64,000 bases of DNA from Mytilus galloprovincialis. Taxonomy: Eukaryota > Mollusca > Bivalvia > Mytilida > Mytilidae. Under the pieces are notes generated by a model, which worked only from the letters and a program-made list of their open reading frames with translations, ran no database searches and was not told the origin of the DNA. Below are positions 10,440 through 22,740 of this stretch, piece after piece; the first letter of the stretch is position 1, and every line of letters starts with the position of its first letter. The stretch lies in contig NC_134839.1 of the NCBI RefSeq assembly GCF_965363235.1, positions 94,879,743 to 94,943,742 on the forward strand, read 5' to 3'. The translations under genes were made by a program, and so were the position numbers.

Positions 10440-13400
10440 TATATATAAATGAGAAGATCCGTATGATTGCCAATGAGATACAGCCCGTAACAGAGAAGTG
10501 ATCGAATTGATTCTCGACTCCTAGGAGTCGAGATTAAGAATTGAACGATGGACACTAAGGGCGTGAATTTTTCTTGCTACCTGATTGGAAGATATCACGA
10601 GACGTGAATAATTAAAATTTATTGATTGGTTAGGACAATCCAAACCAAGTAAATGTCCTTCAATCCCGTAGAGTATCGGATTTGTCGTCTCTATTTTAGC
10701 AATTAGATTTTACACAGGTAACTTTTATCTATAAACAGACGAATCTTCTGGAGTAAACAACAACGTTAAGCGATACTACAAGTTCATAACGTGTGACCTC
10801 ACGTGTGTGGTAAAATTTGTTGATTGATGCACGTGGCTATTCTAGTAAATGAATTAATCTACAAAGCGAGAGCTCTTTCCATTTTCACCAGCTAAGAGTC
10901 GAATTTAGCACTTTTTGAAAGGCTATCGCTTGTGTTTCTTTGCCGTCAAAATTAGCTACGTTATCGACAAACTTAAATGAGTAGTGACCGAACTATTGGT
11001 ACTTTAACGTTAAAAAGATTGACAATGCTGACAAACTTTCATGTGTCGATAATCAAGTTTAATACCGATAATATTGAAAATAATTCTAATAATATGAAAC
11101 AAAATATGTCCATGCACCATTTCGATTGGGCGAAAAGTAGTCATTTCTTCAAAGTCAGAACAAAAAAAAAAAAGATTTATGGAAGGACGTCTTGATAGTA
11201 TTATTTCCTTTACAATTTTACCAAAAACTAAAAGAAATATACTGGTAAAAAAGTAAAAAAGTGTTTGATATGAATGAAGTCCTTTATTTTTTCGGACTAC
11301 AATGTGTCCTCGTAGTGAACGCACCCGACTACGCGTGCAGTAAAAAGTTTACTCTTACGTCGGATACCGGGCAGTTTCTTTGTTATATCTGTACTTTATC
11401 AAATACATGTACATGTTAATATTAACTTAATATTAAATAGGTAAGAATTATTGCTGAAAGCCTGGTCAGGGTTTCTTTCTTGTGTACGATTATATAATTT
11501 TCCACATGCCTGAACTCATTGACGATAATGTAAGGTGCTCTATTAGAAAAAAAATGGATTTCTAGTTCGGGTTTGAAAAAGAAATTTCGCCTTTTCTTGA
11601 GCCTGTTTTGTACATTTAGTTTAACAGATATGATCCAATGGAAATTTTCACATGGAACCTTCGGTAAATAGGAAAATGAAAAGATATGGGGTAATTTACA
11701 GAGAGACCACACTCCATCCATGAGAAAAACGGAGGGAATTTAAAAATCTAGAGGTCTCCACAAGGCTTTCAACAAGGGTGGAATCTCACTCCTTCTGCAA
11801 AGCTCTAAATCGCCCCAACGTGTACATACGTTTGGTCATCAAGAGATTCTGGTTTCTCTTTTTGTGTGTCATAAACATTCAATTCGGATTTGAATTTAAT
11901 TTACCGAAACATTTCCGTACATTAAATCTTAGGACGGTCAGAACATTTTAAGGACGCAACTGATGGAAGTACAATTTTAAGTAGTACATAGATGTGCAAT
12001 GATTCAGCTTCCTGTACATGTTCATGAAGTTCTAAATTTTGAATGTTGATTTCTTTAAAAAACACCATTTTTTTACAATAATAAATCTCAAAATGTCCGT
12101 TAACAATGAAAATTTTGACCATGAAAAATCACATATCTAAGAAAAACAGTCGTTTAATTGATTATAAGAAAGTTTCAGAATATAATGTCAAATTTCTTTA
12201 ATTTGAGAGTTTTCCTTTAGTTACAAATGTAGCTCCATGTCTGATGGTGAAATAAAAATGAATGTCTCAGAAAGTGGTGAATTAGTTTCCATAAATGACA
12301 GATGAATCGGGCCAAGCTTAGTAACTTACAGTAAACAGACTACTGTAATATTGACGCACTCGTCGAACTGTTTAAAAGATTTGTGTTTATGACCAAAAAT
12401 TTATATACAACTTCATTTATAAATTAATCTGAATTTCATAGCGCTTCGTCACAATAATGAAAGTTATAAAAAAAAATCTATAACCAGCAGATCTATACTT
12501 CTATAAAGAAAGTATTCTTGTACAAAAGGGTATTTATTATAAAATGGTCCTAACAATGAAATAGATAGTTTACCATAGAAATCTTAAACGGAAGTTTCGA
12601 CAATTTTAAACAGAAGAGATTTGAAAATAAATTTAACTTGATATAAACACTGAAATAATTTTAATACATCGAAGGTGAAAAGAATAAACCAACAATCTTA
12701 ATCTTTAAAAGTGTCTTCATTGCACTAACCGACGAGTTCATGTTTACATTAGAAACAGTGGATTTGACTCCAATGAATTCATTATCATAATAGTCATGAA
12801 TATTTATCGCTTATATTAAATTGATAAAGATTTTATCGAGGTCGCACCAACTGTTTCTACAGCTAAGATCAGTTACATGTAACATGATCTCGTCGATTCG
12901 CATGACAAAGCCATTGTTTATGACAGAACACACATTCTGGATTATGTATTTTTGTTTCCGTCAGTTCGAAAGTATTTGATCATTTCAACTCCTTTGTATT
13001 TCATAATATGTGTCATGAACAAAGACATATGTTCGATTGAATAATGATTTCCTCGTAACAAATGATAGAAATTTCGGAGATCCCGTATTTGATCCTTTAC
13101 CGTTAAAATGCCAATGCCAATGACAGAGGTTGATTATAAAAAATGTTTTACTGTGTTAAAAGAACTTCGACTTAAACAATGAAAACTTACACGTGGACAT
13201 GAAATATTTTGTCGATGAAGAAAATTAAACTATAAGTTTGTCGATAACGTAACTTATGCTGAGGTAAAGAAACGCGAATTCGATCACTTCTCTGTTACGG
13301 GCTGTAATTATCCATTAAAGATCAAATGAAGTAGATGGAAACAAATATATCAACATTAAATGCAAGTTTGTAAAATTTTGATATTACTGTATTTGTTTTC
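10440..13400 (-). repeat. Old dispersed repeat split by a DNA transposon
   Basis: The left piece (about 10440-10480, GTATGATTGCCAATGAGATA) and right piece (about 13305-13345, ATTATCCATTAAAGATCAAA) join into a diverged match to the repeat at 30715-30790 once the element at 10481-13304 is removed. This gives independent support for the element boundaries. Confidence 0.65.
10481..13304. mobile_element. TA-flanked 2.8-kb TIR element, non-autonomous
   Basis: Perfect 28-bp terminal inverted repeats lie at 10481-10508 and 13277-13304, starting CAGCCCGTAACAGAGAAG. Each is flanked by TA (10479-10480 and 13305-13306), the target duplication typical of the Tc1/mariner superfamily. Inverted similarity resumes further in, with ACGTTATCGACAAACTTA near 10960 and its complement near 13240, as if one arm had gained about 400 bp. 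No transposase motif is seen in either strand, so the element is non-autonomous or gutted. The superfamily call rests on TA alone. Confidence 0.7.
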
Positions 13401-14949
13401 GTTACGGAAAAGGTTATTTGCTGTATAAAATGAGCTTGCCATTCCATAGTGGTCGTTAATTGGCTGGTATTTTTTTTCTGTTTGTCTGTCACAACCGTTT
13501 TACCCTTAATAAGATTATTTCAAAAAAGGTTTTTTTTCAATTTTTAGAATTGTTTCAAATTTTGTTATCCTGGGACCTTTTAGCGCTTTCTTTATGGAAT
13601 AAGCTTTGGCTCATTATTGAAGCATGTACGGCGACCTGTAGTTATAAACATCATTGTCACTGCATGCTTGGACTTAAGTGGCTAAGTGTGTCATCTGCAG
13701 TCATACCAAATGTGTTCTGTTTAACTGCTTTATTTTTCATTACTGAACTTATTTTTTAATAGTTTTATTTGATATGCCATTTTCGTGTTTAAAGCTTCCA
13801 ACCGTTTGATGTGTTGCCCCAAGCTTTAGGTCTAAAGTTTTCCTGATGTAGATTATTCTAGAAGCACCAGACCTAAGCATAGAAATAGATACTATACTTT
13901 GAACAATGCTAGAATCATTTTTACAGCAATTCAACAACATTGATATACATGATATGAAACGTAAGCTTTATGTATGTATTGATTTGAAAAGAAACGAAAA
14001 GGCGATAAACGCATGAATAATGCAAATCAGAATGATACTGTAAATAAAAAAAAGAAAAAAGAAAATCAATTACCATACAGTTGATCAATCATGAAATTAA
14101 TTAAACTTCTAATTTTCTAATCTCTTAAAATGATTTACAAAACAAATGATATTTTTTAACTTACCTTAATTTCATTTTTCAAATTCATATAAAGTTATTT
14201 CCTTTTAAAAATTACACTTGTTCATCCATGTTTATTTATCTTTATTGTGAAAAATAACACATTGGAGTGCTAATGTTGGTAAAAACAATACTACATGTAA
14301 TAGCCTATGGAACACGAAGATTGTTTTACAGAAAATTGGTATTCTATGTTAACAATTGACATGTGTGGTATTTACAATTATTACTCTATTTCTTTGGTAT
14401 AAATGGCTATATTTAAGACATTTCATATAAACAACAATTCAGTTTGTAACAATAAACCGTTTAAATATTAGCATGTACCAGTCCTTCGAAAACTTAGCGT
14501 CAATTTCTTTTTGAAAAAACAAAAAAGTGTTCTGCAAAAAAATAAAGCGTTCAAAATGAAAACATTGACATCATAAGCAATTGGTCGAGTAAATAATAAA
14601 ACATAAAGACATCAAATACCAAATGTTCTTCTTTATTATTCTTTCTAAAAAAAGCTTAGTTTACCCGAAAGGTTTTTTTGCTGTTAAGAAAATGAAAATA
14701 ACACCTTGATTACTTTAGTGCGTCCGAAAACACATTTCGTGGATTAACCTTCATTAGAAAGCCGAAACCAAAAACTATGAAAGCAGAGAATTTATAAGAC
14801 CAAAACCGTAGAAGAGTTTAATGATTAAAAGGTACATAGAAGATAGCAAAATTCATCCGATGACGATTTTTTTTTTTCTGAAAATTGAAACCTTAGTTGA
14901 AACCTTGTAGATGCTTTTATTTAGATAATTTGCTTACAACATTTTGAAA
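13401..14949. other. Non-coding, nothing recognised
   Basis: AT-rich DNA. The 13460-13759 open frame resembles translated non-coding repeat rather than a conserved exon. No RNA gene or TIR pair was found. Confidence 0.4.
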
Positions 14950-15050
14950 ATATACAATGGCGTTTGATTTTGCCATTTGATTAGGGACTTTCCTTTTTGA
15001 AATTTCCTCGGAGTTCAGTATTTTTGTGTTTATCTTTTTTCATAAGAATT
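14950..15050 (+). repeat. Dispersed repeat, family C copy 1
   Basis: Contains GATTTTGCCATTTGATTAGG and a later CTCGGAGTTCAGTATTTTTG. The same order of words recurs at 46638-46720 (+) and, as the complement, at 55905-56050 (-). It is a diverged interspersed repeat without coding capacity. Confidence 0.65.
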
Positions 15051-16640
15051 TATTAATTTATCTACGAAGAATTTACTATTTTTTTTAAATCATGCCAGTA
15101 CCAAATCATTGATTACTGAGTTAATATGATTCCCTCATGAACTAACAGTCCAACAAAAAAAAAACACTTTTGTTTATAGGGTAAATATAAATTTTTGCCA
15201 CCGCTTGTTCTACGTCCCCTAGCATCTCTCTATCATCCTTCTGTAAACCTATCACATATTTAACCTTACTCAACAAATTTGAAATAAACTGTTTGCTTTA
15301 TTTTCCTTTAAGGGTAACTGAATACGGTAAATTTCCAGGATAACCACACTCCATGGATAAGGGTGTGACAAGCGTGTCGTTCTAGTATATAAATTAGTCT
15401 TAACACTAGTCAGTGATGGTCAGTGCTCTTTACAATTTTTTCTTTCAAGTTAATGTTTCGATCTCATATATTTGATCGATTTTGTTGAATCTGTTCGCTT
15501 TTTGTTTAACTTCAGACCAATTAAGGGTTTCAATGCGAGCTTTGCCAATCCGATGTTATTGAACCAATGTAAAGGTCTTTCAGACAGTAGATCTGTAATA
15601 AATGACTAATTTGTGAGATGTCAATTTGATATGACAGTACACACTAGGTTTAGATAAATATTTCCAAAAAAAGTCACCCTTCTTGTAAACAATGTCTAAA
15701 ATCTGATAAACAAAATTGACTTCGTTTGATTTAATTTATCAATAGAATGTCGAGTGTGTTGTTATTACATACCTATCTGATATGAACAATTGAAGACCGT
15801 ATTTCGACCTATAATGGTTTAATTTTACAAATTATGACTTGGATGGAGAGTTGTCTGATTGGCACTCATACCACATCTTCTTAAATCTATAAACACGAAT
15901 ATTGCATCGCTTTAAAGTTTCATTTAAATGTAAAAACAGTAAGAAAAGGTGAGTCGACCGGGAATGCTGTCGTGTTTGTATCACTACATTTCAGACTAAT
16001 ATCCAGTGGCGAGAATCGAACACTGAGATGGCAGCAAATAAACCTATGGTAACTTTAGAAGAACGAACAATGTTGCCAGCAAATTTACACATCGAGACAA
16101 GGTAACAATCAACCAATACAAGATTTATCATTTGTTAATTTCAACCAATATACCTCAGAACTTTACTGAAGAAGTTATTCAGTTTTAAGACGGATGATGT
16201 AATTTTAACTATCATTACAATACAATTTTAAAATTTTAATGAATATGTTATATCAACGAGGCTATCGGTCTTGGTAGTTTCGTGTTTTGTACAATTAATA
16301 ATTTTCTGTTTAGCTTTTTTGGTATACCCGATTGTATGTTTGTGATTCTTTTTGTAGTATTGTTGTTTGTTTTCGGCTAGATATTGTTGATTGCCCGTTT
16401 GATTTCAACTTACTCTCACAACACTAATGTTGTAAGGAAAAGATTAAGAACACCTCAGTTGGAAACCCGGTTGAAATAGAACAAAAGAATCGAAGCTCTT
16501 TGTTAGAGAAGGCGATAAATGTGTACTGTATAGTTTACTATAGTGACAAAAATTTTAAAAGTTAATAGAAACGAAGAAAATTACAATTTTCTTCTCAATT
16601 ACGAGGTGTTTTATTTTAAAAACACCATTTGCATAAGTTT
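15051..16640. other. Non-coding with a short dispersed-repeat fragment
   Basis: At 15836-15885 a fragment containing TTGGATGGAGAGTTGTCTGA is the complement of the repeat at 19026-19265 and 42414-42610. Otherwise AT-rich DNA with no gene recognised. Confidence 0.5.
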
Positions 16641-16644
16641 TCAA

Positions 16645-17330
16645 TTTATCTATTACATAGTTAAGCAGAACAATTAGATTTCAAGTCGACGACATGGGTA
16701 TCTTTCAAGTTGGATGAAGAAAATGCATAACCTCCGATTTTTTTGAAAAAATTACCACGGACCTATAACATATCAATCTATTAGTTCAAAAATTTTCGTG
16801 TCTGCCCTTCCATTATGTTACTCAAGAAAAAATTCCTAAAAATGGGTAACAATTGTATCGAAAAGAGAAAATCGAGTGCACCTTTTTATGTTAGGGCGTG
16901 TTTGAGTTGAATATTTTGTCTTGATATCGTACAAAGTAAGATTATTTCATACATAGTCTCGCTTCAGATTCTATTATTTTTATATATCAAAGCTACAGAT
17001 TGACTTTATAACACAAAAACATAACAGTAATAAAAGATGAAATATATGGGTCAAGTGAAATCCCTATCTAATGAGTCACAAAAACAGAGAAGGTGTGTTC
17101 GAATAGCTATTTTATAATGAAAGTACTTGACGACAGTCTTTCAAGTTGGATGATGAAAATGCATATCTTTGAAAAAATATAATTTTTTGTGTGTGAAAAC
17201 TAGGGTTTATAGTCTTTATACACTAAAAAAATCTAGTCTGCCCTTCCACGAAATTTTTTATTAGAATTTTTTTAAATGTTTACGAATTTTCGAAAATTCC
17301 ACCTGACAACCGATCAGACAATAGTTTTAA
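16645..17330. repeat. Diverged tandem duplication, about 435-bp period
   Basis: CAAGTTGGATGAAGAAAATG (about 16705) and CAAGTTGGATGATGAAAATG (about 17140) start two copies. Both are followed in the same order by GTCTGCCCTTCCA (about 16800 and 17233). The copies have diverged substantially in between, so this is an old duplication of non-coding sequence. Confidence 0.65.
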
Positions 17331-18358
17331 GTTGAATCAATGCAGACAAGATCATTAACTGATGCTCATTAGCTAGTTGATACATTTGTCTTTTAAAATA
17401 CAACTGATATATAAGGATCGTAATGGTGCAATGTGGATAAATTTATCGGTTTCCATGAGCAAAATTGGTAGCGCGTCATCCCTACAATGGCTTCCATCTT
17501 CTACGATTGTAAAAAATGAACTGGCGTAATGGGGAGATAATTCTGACGAAGTAGGATCCTGACTGACCTGTCATATTGAATATGCTTAGAATAATTAACA
17601 GTTAACAGTGAATTAGTATTTGGTTTATAATTTCTCAGACTTTCAATGCAAAAATAGTTTTTTTAAAAATCGAAATGTTTGATAGAACTTTTCTTCAGGT
17701 AAGGTAGTGGATAATTATTTGGATTGGAAATTAAATCAATTTCAAATGACCTTAATAATAACTATGCGTCATATATGTACGCTAACCGGCGTGTTCGCAA
17801 AGTAGGCATAGTTTAACATGAAAACAGATGTGAATGAAAACTTCATATTATAAATTTCGTTAGTCAGAAGCATTTTCCTGGATTTCCCTTAAGTGGGAAT
17901 GCTCAAATCTACTTATCAATTTAGCTATTGATGTATGTGTAGTCGTATGATCCTATATAAATTCAGACCAAAAGCTTAAATAGTAGAATTGTTATAGGAA
18001 CATTCCTTATAAATTTAAATATAGGTACATTAGTTAATAAGGATTATCGTTGAGCTTGTTGTAAAAATAATTTCAATACCGGTACCTCCCTCAAATATAA
18101 TGGATAATTATTTTTATATGAATAGGTATCTGAATTTGATAAATGTGCATGGTAGCTTTATGATATAAAAAAGGTCGTTGAAAACTTCTGAGATGCACAA
18201 ACAAAAAATCTTATTCAAACGGAAAACAATTGTCAAAAATTATGTTTCTCAAATTATATGCAGATTTCAAACTGAGATGAAGTGGTATATGTCCTCATTT
18301 ACTAACAACACAAGCATTTTTTACTTTACAATGCAAGATTTCTAAACAGACATATTTG
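17331..18358. other. Non-coding, nothing recognised
   Basis: AT-rich sequence with no convincing exon, RNA gene or repeat up to the foldback element. Confidence 0.4.
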
Positions 18359-18362
18359 TTAA

Positions 18363-19769
18363 GCCTCAGTCCCACTAGACCACGATCGCACAATGCTCAC
18401 CGCGATCTAAAATAAATTCAAATCGTGGTGAGATCGCGGTGTGAGCGGCATGAAGATGTAAATTTTCGATGCTTTCACGATACTACTACGTTCTCATTAC
18501 GCTTCTACAACGCTCCTGCTACGATTATACCACGTTCTCACCGTGCTTATTCTGCGACCTCACTACGCTTATCAAGATCTTTCTACGCTCATCACGTTCT
18601 CACTACGACCATACAACGAGTTATCCGATTGCAACACGATCTTACCACGCTTCTACTGCGATTATAGCACGCTCTTACCATGATTATACTACGTTCATAC
18701 CGCGATCTTAATACGTTCTCAGCAATAACATCAATATCGTGTTCCATATCAAAACAGTTCCATTTCCTTTTATTTCTGATTAATACGTAGATTTCTCGGA
18801 AACAATACAGTTATGACGCCAAAATTTACTTGAACAAGTGGGCGTGGTGGAAGGAGTTGATGTAGAGGTAGAGGGAGATCTGATAGTAATGAATCATGAT
18901 CAAGCAGAGATGTCGGACCGACCAATCCTACCTAAATTACAACCTATTGCTGGTCCATGAAGCTCAAATGACGATATTTCAGTGAACGATAGTAGAGAGG
19001 ACACAGATTTGTCAACAGATATCAATAGATATAGGAAGATGTGGTATGAGTGTCAATGAGACAACTCTCCATCCAAGTAACAATTAATAAAAGTAAACCA
19101 TTATAGGCCAAGGTACGACTTTCGACACGGAGCCTTGGCTCACACCGAACAGCAAACTATAAAGGGACCCAATAATTACTAGTGCAAAACCATTCAAACG
19201 GGAAAACTAACGCTTGGTTGAGCCGTTAGAGAAAATGGACAAGAAGGCCCAATTACATACAAACAAACAAAACCTGGAGAGATTTAATATATTTTATGTG
19301 AAAATGACCATGAGAATGATGGTCGTAGTATGAACGTAGTCAGGTCGTAAGAAGAGCGTGATGAGGACGGCTAAGGCGTGCTAGAATTGTACTATGGTCG
19401 TGAACAGCGTGGTATAGTTGTAGTGGAAGCGTAGTTTGGTTGCGGTGAGAATGTGATGGTCGTAGTAAGGTCTTAATAACGTAGCTGTGAGATCGTAGCG
19501 CAGTCTTTCCGAATAGAATCACGCTCTCGCTACGATGGTACAGCGACCTTTGCGATCTTACTACGATCTTAGTGCGCTCTCACTACGCTTCTACTGCGAC
19601 ATGATTTCGCCACGACCGCACCCCGATTGTTTTGAACATGTTCAAAGTTGGCCACTCTCATAACGATCTTGAAGACCTTACTGCGATCTACACGATCGTA
19701 CTACGATCATCAAAATTTGCATTTTCTTTACAGATCGTAGTGCGATCGTGGCCTAGTGGGAATGCGGTA
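18363..19769. mobile_element. 1.4-kb foldback element made of degenerate short units
   Basis: The ends are inverted: CCCACTAGACCACGATCG on the left and the complement of CCCACTAGGCCACGATCG on the right. TTAA lies just outside each end (18359-18362 and 19770-19773). The inner parts are packed with short units around CTACG, CGATC and TTCTCAC at about 10-12 bp spacing, mainly in one orientation at 18370-18720. They lie in the complementary orientation at 19320-19500 and switch back at 19500-19760. The GC content and CpG density stand out from the surrounding DNA. There is no transposase. Open frames across it are by-products of the repeat. The TTAA flank suggests a piggyBac-type target choice but does not prove it. 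Confidence 0.65.
19026..19265 (+). repeat. Dispersed repeat, family A copy, nested
   Basis: Starts ATAGGAAGATGTGGTATGAG and contains GGAGCCTTGGCTCACACCGA, followed by ACGGGAAAACTAACG. A close copy with the same order lies at 42414-42610 (+). It sits inside the foldback element, so it was inserted there or carried by it. Confidence 0.85.
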
Positions 19770-19773
19770 TTAA

Positions 19774-20462
19774 TACGCATTATTTTTTTCATCGCTACAG
19801 TAGACCAGAGACATTTATACTAAACATGTGACCTCTCAGACAAGATCAGATATAAAATACGAAATAGCTTTAAAGATTTTTCTGACTAAATGATTCATAA
19901 AAATGGTACAAAAATGGGTTCGAATTGGTAAAAGTACGAGTTGATAAAAATACGGTTTGGTCAAGGAATGAGTTGCTGTGTACTCATACTTCGCCGTTAA
20001 GTGCCAAGTTTCAGGAATCACTGAAGTCTGATATGTAGTTCTTAGATCCGATTACAATTTAATAGTATGGACGGACGGAACACTCATGGAAGGATGGATA
20101 TAAACAGAATATCACCTCCTTTTGACCGGAGGTATAATAAAATACAATATCTTTATACTTGAATGACAACCAAAGTTCAATCTTTTTAGAAAAGAAGACA
20201 TGGTTTCATTTCCTGTGAGACAACTTTCCACTAGAAATGAAAGGACGATGCCATATGGGGTCTTGAAAAGAAGCTGTAAATTTACATTAAATTAAGCGCT
20301 GAATTGATTTTTATTTTATATTATAATAAGTTAATATGAATCAATAAATATTCTTGTCAACTGTAACCTAAGATTTGTAAAATAAGTCGTGTAAGTGATA
20401 TAATGAGTTGTCTTTCTTCTGTCAGTTGGATGATATTGAATTTTTGTATTTTCTGAAAAGTC
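19774..20462. other. Non-coding, nothing recognised
   Basis: AT-rich sequence between two repeats. No exon-like segment was found. Confidence 0.4.
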
Positions 20463-20720
20463 CTCAATAAATAAAGGCAATAGTAGTATACCGCTGTTCA
20501 AAAGTTATAAATCAATTGAGAGAAAAACAAATCCGGGTAACAAACTAAAACTCAGGGAAACACATGAACTTTAAGAGGAAAACAATGAAATAACAGAAAA
20601 CCAAAAAACAATGCAACACATCAGAAACGAACAATAACATATCAACTGTCATTTTCCTGACTTGGCACATGACATTTTCAGAAACAATGTTGAGTTGAAC
20701 CTTGTTGTGTGGCTAGCCAA
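20463..20720 (-). repeat. Dispersed repeat, family D (antisense copy)
   Basis: Contains AGTAGTATACCGCTGTTCAA and GGGTAACAAACTAAAACTC. The complementary words occur in reverse order at about 56700-56790. The two are diverged copies in opposite orientation, a few hundred bases long. Non-coding. Confidence 0.75.
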
Positions 20721-21498
20721 ACCTCGCGCTTCTATGGCAATGTTAAAAAGATAAATACATCACGCATCATCGTTGCCTTCAATAATTCTAAATCGTTTAA
20801 TTGAACTTATTAATAAGGCTGTTCTGTAACTCTTCAGATCGACAACGCAAGACATTCGACTCTTTCCAGAATTAGATATAAAGAGCAAAATACTTTGTAA
20901 GCTATAAACATTTTAATGTAACTTAAACTGTATACTTTGCGATACGCATAAGGCCATTTCAGTTACAATTTAATGTGTATATCTAACTATTACTTTTTCC
21001 ATGTAACGAACCATTATTTCAGTTATTTTGAATCATGAAGACAGTCATACCACTATACACAACGAATTACAAGAATTTCAGAAATACATACAATGTAAAT
21101 GCTAAGAGAGGGTTTTCTCAACCTTTTTAAGATCAATTCTAATCACACAACATCAAATTATATTTTATTATTCACAAATAATTTAGATACAATTAGATAA
21201 ATACCAACGTTATAACAATACACAATTTGACAAATATTAGATGTAGTATTTTCAAAACGCTCAATAACTTTGTCGTTATCGTATACTTATACGTATAAAT
21301 CCGAACTGACGACTTCTATCAGCCACGTCGTAGAAAGTATTCAACAAGAAATATAGAACTCTTCTATAAACGAAAAGATCCAAACCATTCGAAATATTTG
21401 CGTTATACGCAACTTATCGATAAAAGGCCTATTGAGCATTAATCTTTTTTTTAATTGCCTTTCATTTTACCACTTTTTAAGGTATCAAATGTTAATCA
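20721..21498 (-). other. 3' flank of the 21499-22697 gene
   Basis: Probably the 3' UTR of the minus-strand gene. TTTATT at 21164-21169 reads AATAAA about 330 bases past the stop and is the best poly(A) candidate. No other gene was seen. Confidence 0.4.
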
Positions 21499-22697
21499 TC
21501 ACGTGAAGTAGTAGTCAATTAAAGGATACATCATAAAAAAGTCCTGCATTGGTGTTCTAGTTGGTGGATAGTAGGGATGTTGCTGATGCTGAGTTGACCC
21601 AGGTTGATATCTTTGAGGCGGAGCATGGGTTGGTCCTTCAACCTCTAATCCTTCATATTCGGGAGCTTCAGTTTGTGGAGGAGGTTTCGGTGTTGTTGTT
21701 GTAGTTGTTGTTGTAGTTGGTTTAGGAGTGGGCTTTGGTGTAACAGGTCTAGTGGAGAAAATTGGAGGTTGATAGACTGGCGGTTGATAGACACCTCGAT
21801 GATATTGAGGTTGATAGATATATCTCTGTTGTTGATGCGGGTATTGAGGAACAGGCGAAAATCCCACTTGATGTGGCTGCTGTTGCTGCAGATTGACGGG
21901 TTGTGTTTGAATAGGCATTGCTTGTTGCTGTTGCTCAAGATTGACGGGATGTGTTTGAATAGGCATTGCTTGTTGCTGTTGCTGAAGATTGACGGGTTGT
22001 GTTTGAATAGGAATTGCTTGTTGTTGTTGCTGCAAATTGACGGGATGTGTTTGAATAGGCATTGCTTGTTGTTGTTGCTGAAGATTGACGGGTTGTGTTT
22101 GAATAGGAATTGGTTGTTGCTGCTGCTGCATAAATAGTTGCTGTTGCTGAGTAGAAACCATCGTTTGTACGGATTTATTTGGAGAAAATTGTGTTTGAGT
22201 AATGGATTGAATGGGTTGATTAACAGGATACAATGGTTGATTGACTTGTTGAATTTGATTTGCTTGAGCCGGTTGTACTGATTGGTTTACTGTTTGTTGT
22301 GGTTGAACAACTTGTTGCGCCGGGTTAATTTGAACAGGTGCTTGTTGTCCTTGTGGTTGAAGTAAGATTTGTTGTGGTTGAACGGCCTGTTGCAGTTGAG
22401 GTAACAAATTTACGTTATTAGTAAGTGAACTTTGAACAGTAAAATCCTGCACTGGTTGTTGGGCTATTTGAGGCCCTGCGTTTACCGGAACTTGTTGATT
22501 AGAACCAGGAACTAGCTGTCCCTGGAATGGATTACTTGCTGAAAGAGCATTTCCGGTCACTGGTCCTTGTGGTACCATTTGCGGCTGATTTATCATGTGA
22601 GGTGGTATTGGAGGTCTTTGGTATACTTGTTGGTTAGCAGGTGGGGCTTGTGGAGGGGCCTGTCCAGAAGGTTGAGTTCGGTAATGTCGTGGTGGAC
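21499..22697 (-). CDS. Last exon of a Q/P-rich repetitive protein
   Basis: The exon encodes about 399 residues ending IDYYFT and TGA. It begins after a good 3' splice site (TTTTGTAATTCCAG), so the first codon is completed from an upstream exon in phase 1. Upstream codons in the same frame give a hydrophobic stretch from an ATG at 22731 (MLFLMYCFVIP). That stretch covers the polypyrimidine tract and is more likely intron than a short signal peptide, though this is not settled. Order of regions: Pro/Gln-rich start (GPPRHYRTQ, PPIPPHMINQPQ), a long Q/V/N/P region, five 16-residue repeats (PIQTQPVNLQQQQQAM type), a Tyr/Gln/Pro part (YQPPVYQPP), a Thr run in KPTPKPTTTT, and an aromatic tail (MQDFFMMYPL). 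There is no cysteine in the exon. A structural extracellular protein is plausible; no family is recognised. Confidence 0.75.
21887..22136 (-). repeat. In-frame 48-bp minisatellite (Q-rich)
   Basis: GATTGACGGG or a one-base variant recurs at 21891, 21939, 21987, 22035 and 22083, an exact 48-bp period. Each unit encodes 16 residues with PIQT[QH]PVN plus a Gln run. The copies are nearly identical, so repeat number probably varies between alleles. Confidence 0.9.
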
Positions 22698-22740
22698 CTG
22701 GAATTACAAAACAATACATTAAGAATAACATTTTCAATGG

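Noticed and set aside
13460..13759. 99-codon plus-strand frame with hydrophobic content
   Set aside because: No start context or homology; typical of T-rich non-coding DNA.
18425..18711. Two overlapping 80-codon frames with repetitive Arg/Ser/Tyr/His content
   Set aside because: They arise from the phased short repeats of the foldback element. Both frames are equally open and neither has coding context.
21673..22137. Plus-strand Leu/Cys-rich open frame of 154 codons
   Set aside because: It is the shadow of the 48-bp Q-rich minisatellite on the minus strand.
22698..22731. MLFLMYCFVIP as signal peptide of the Q-rich protein
   Set aside because: It overlaps a strong pyrimidine tract and AG acceptor and is very short. 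It is kept only as an alternative to the splice call.
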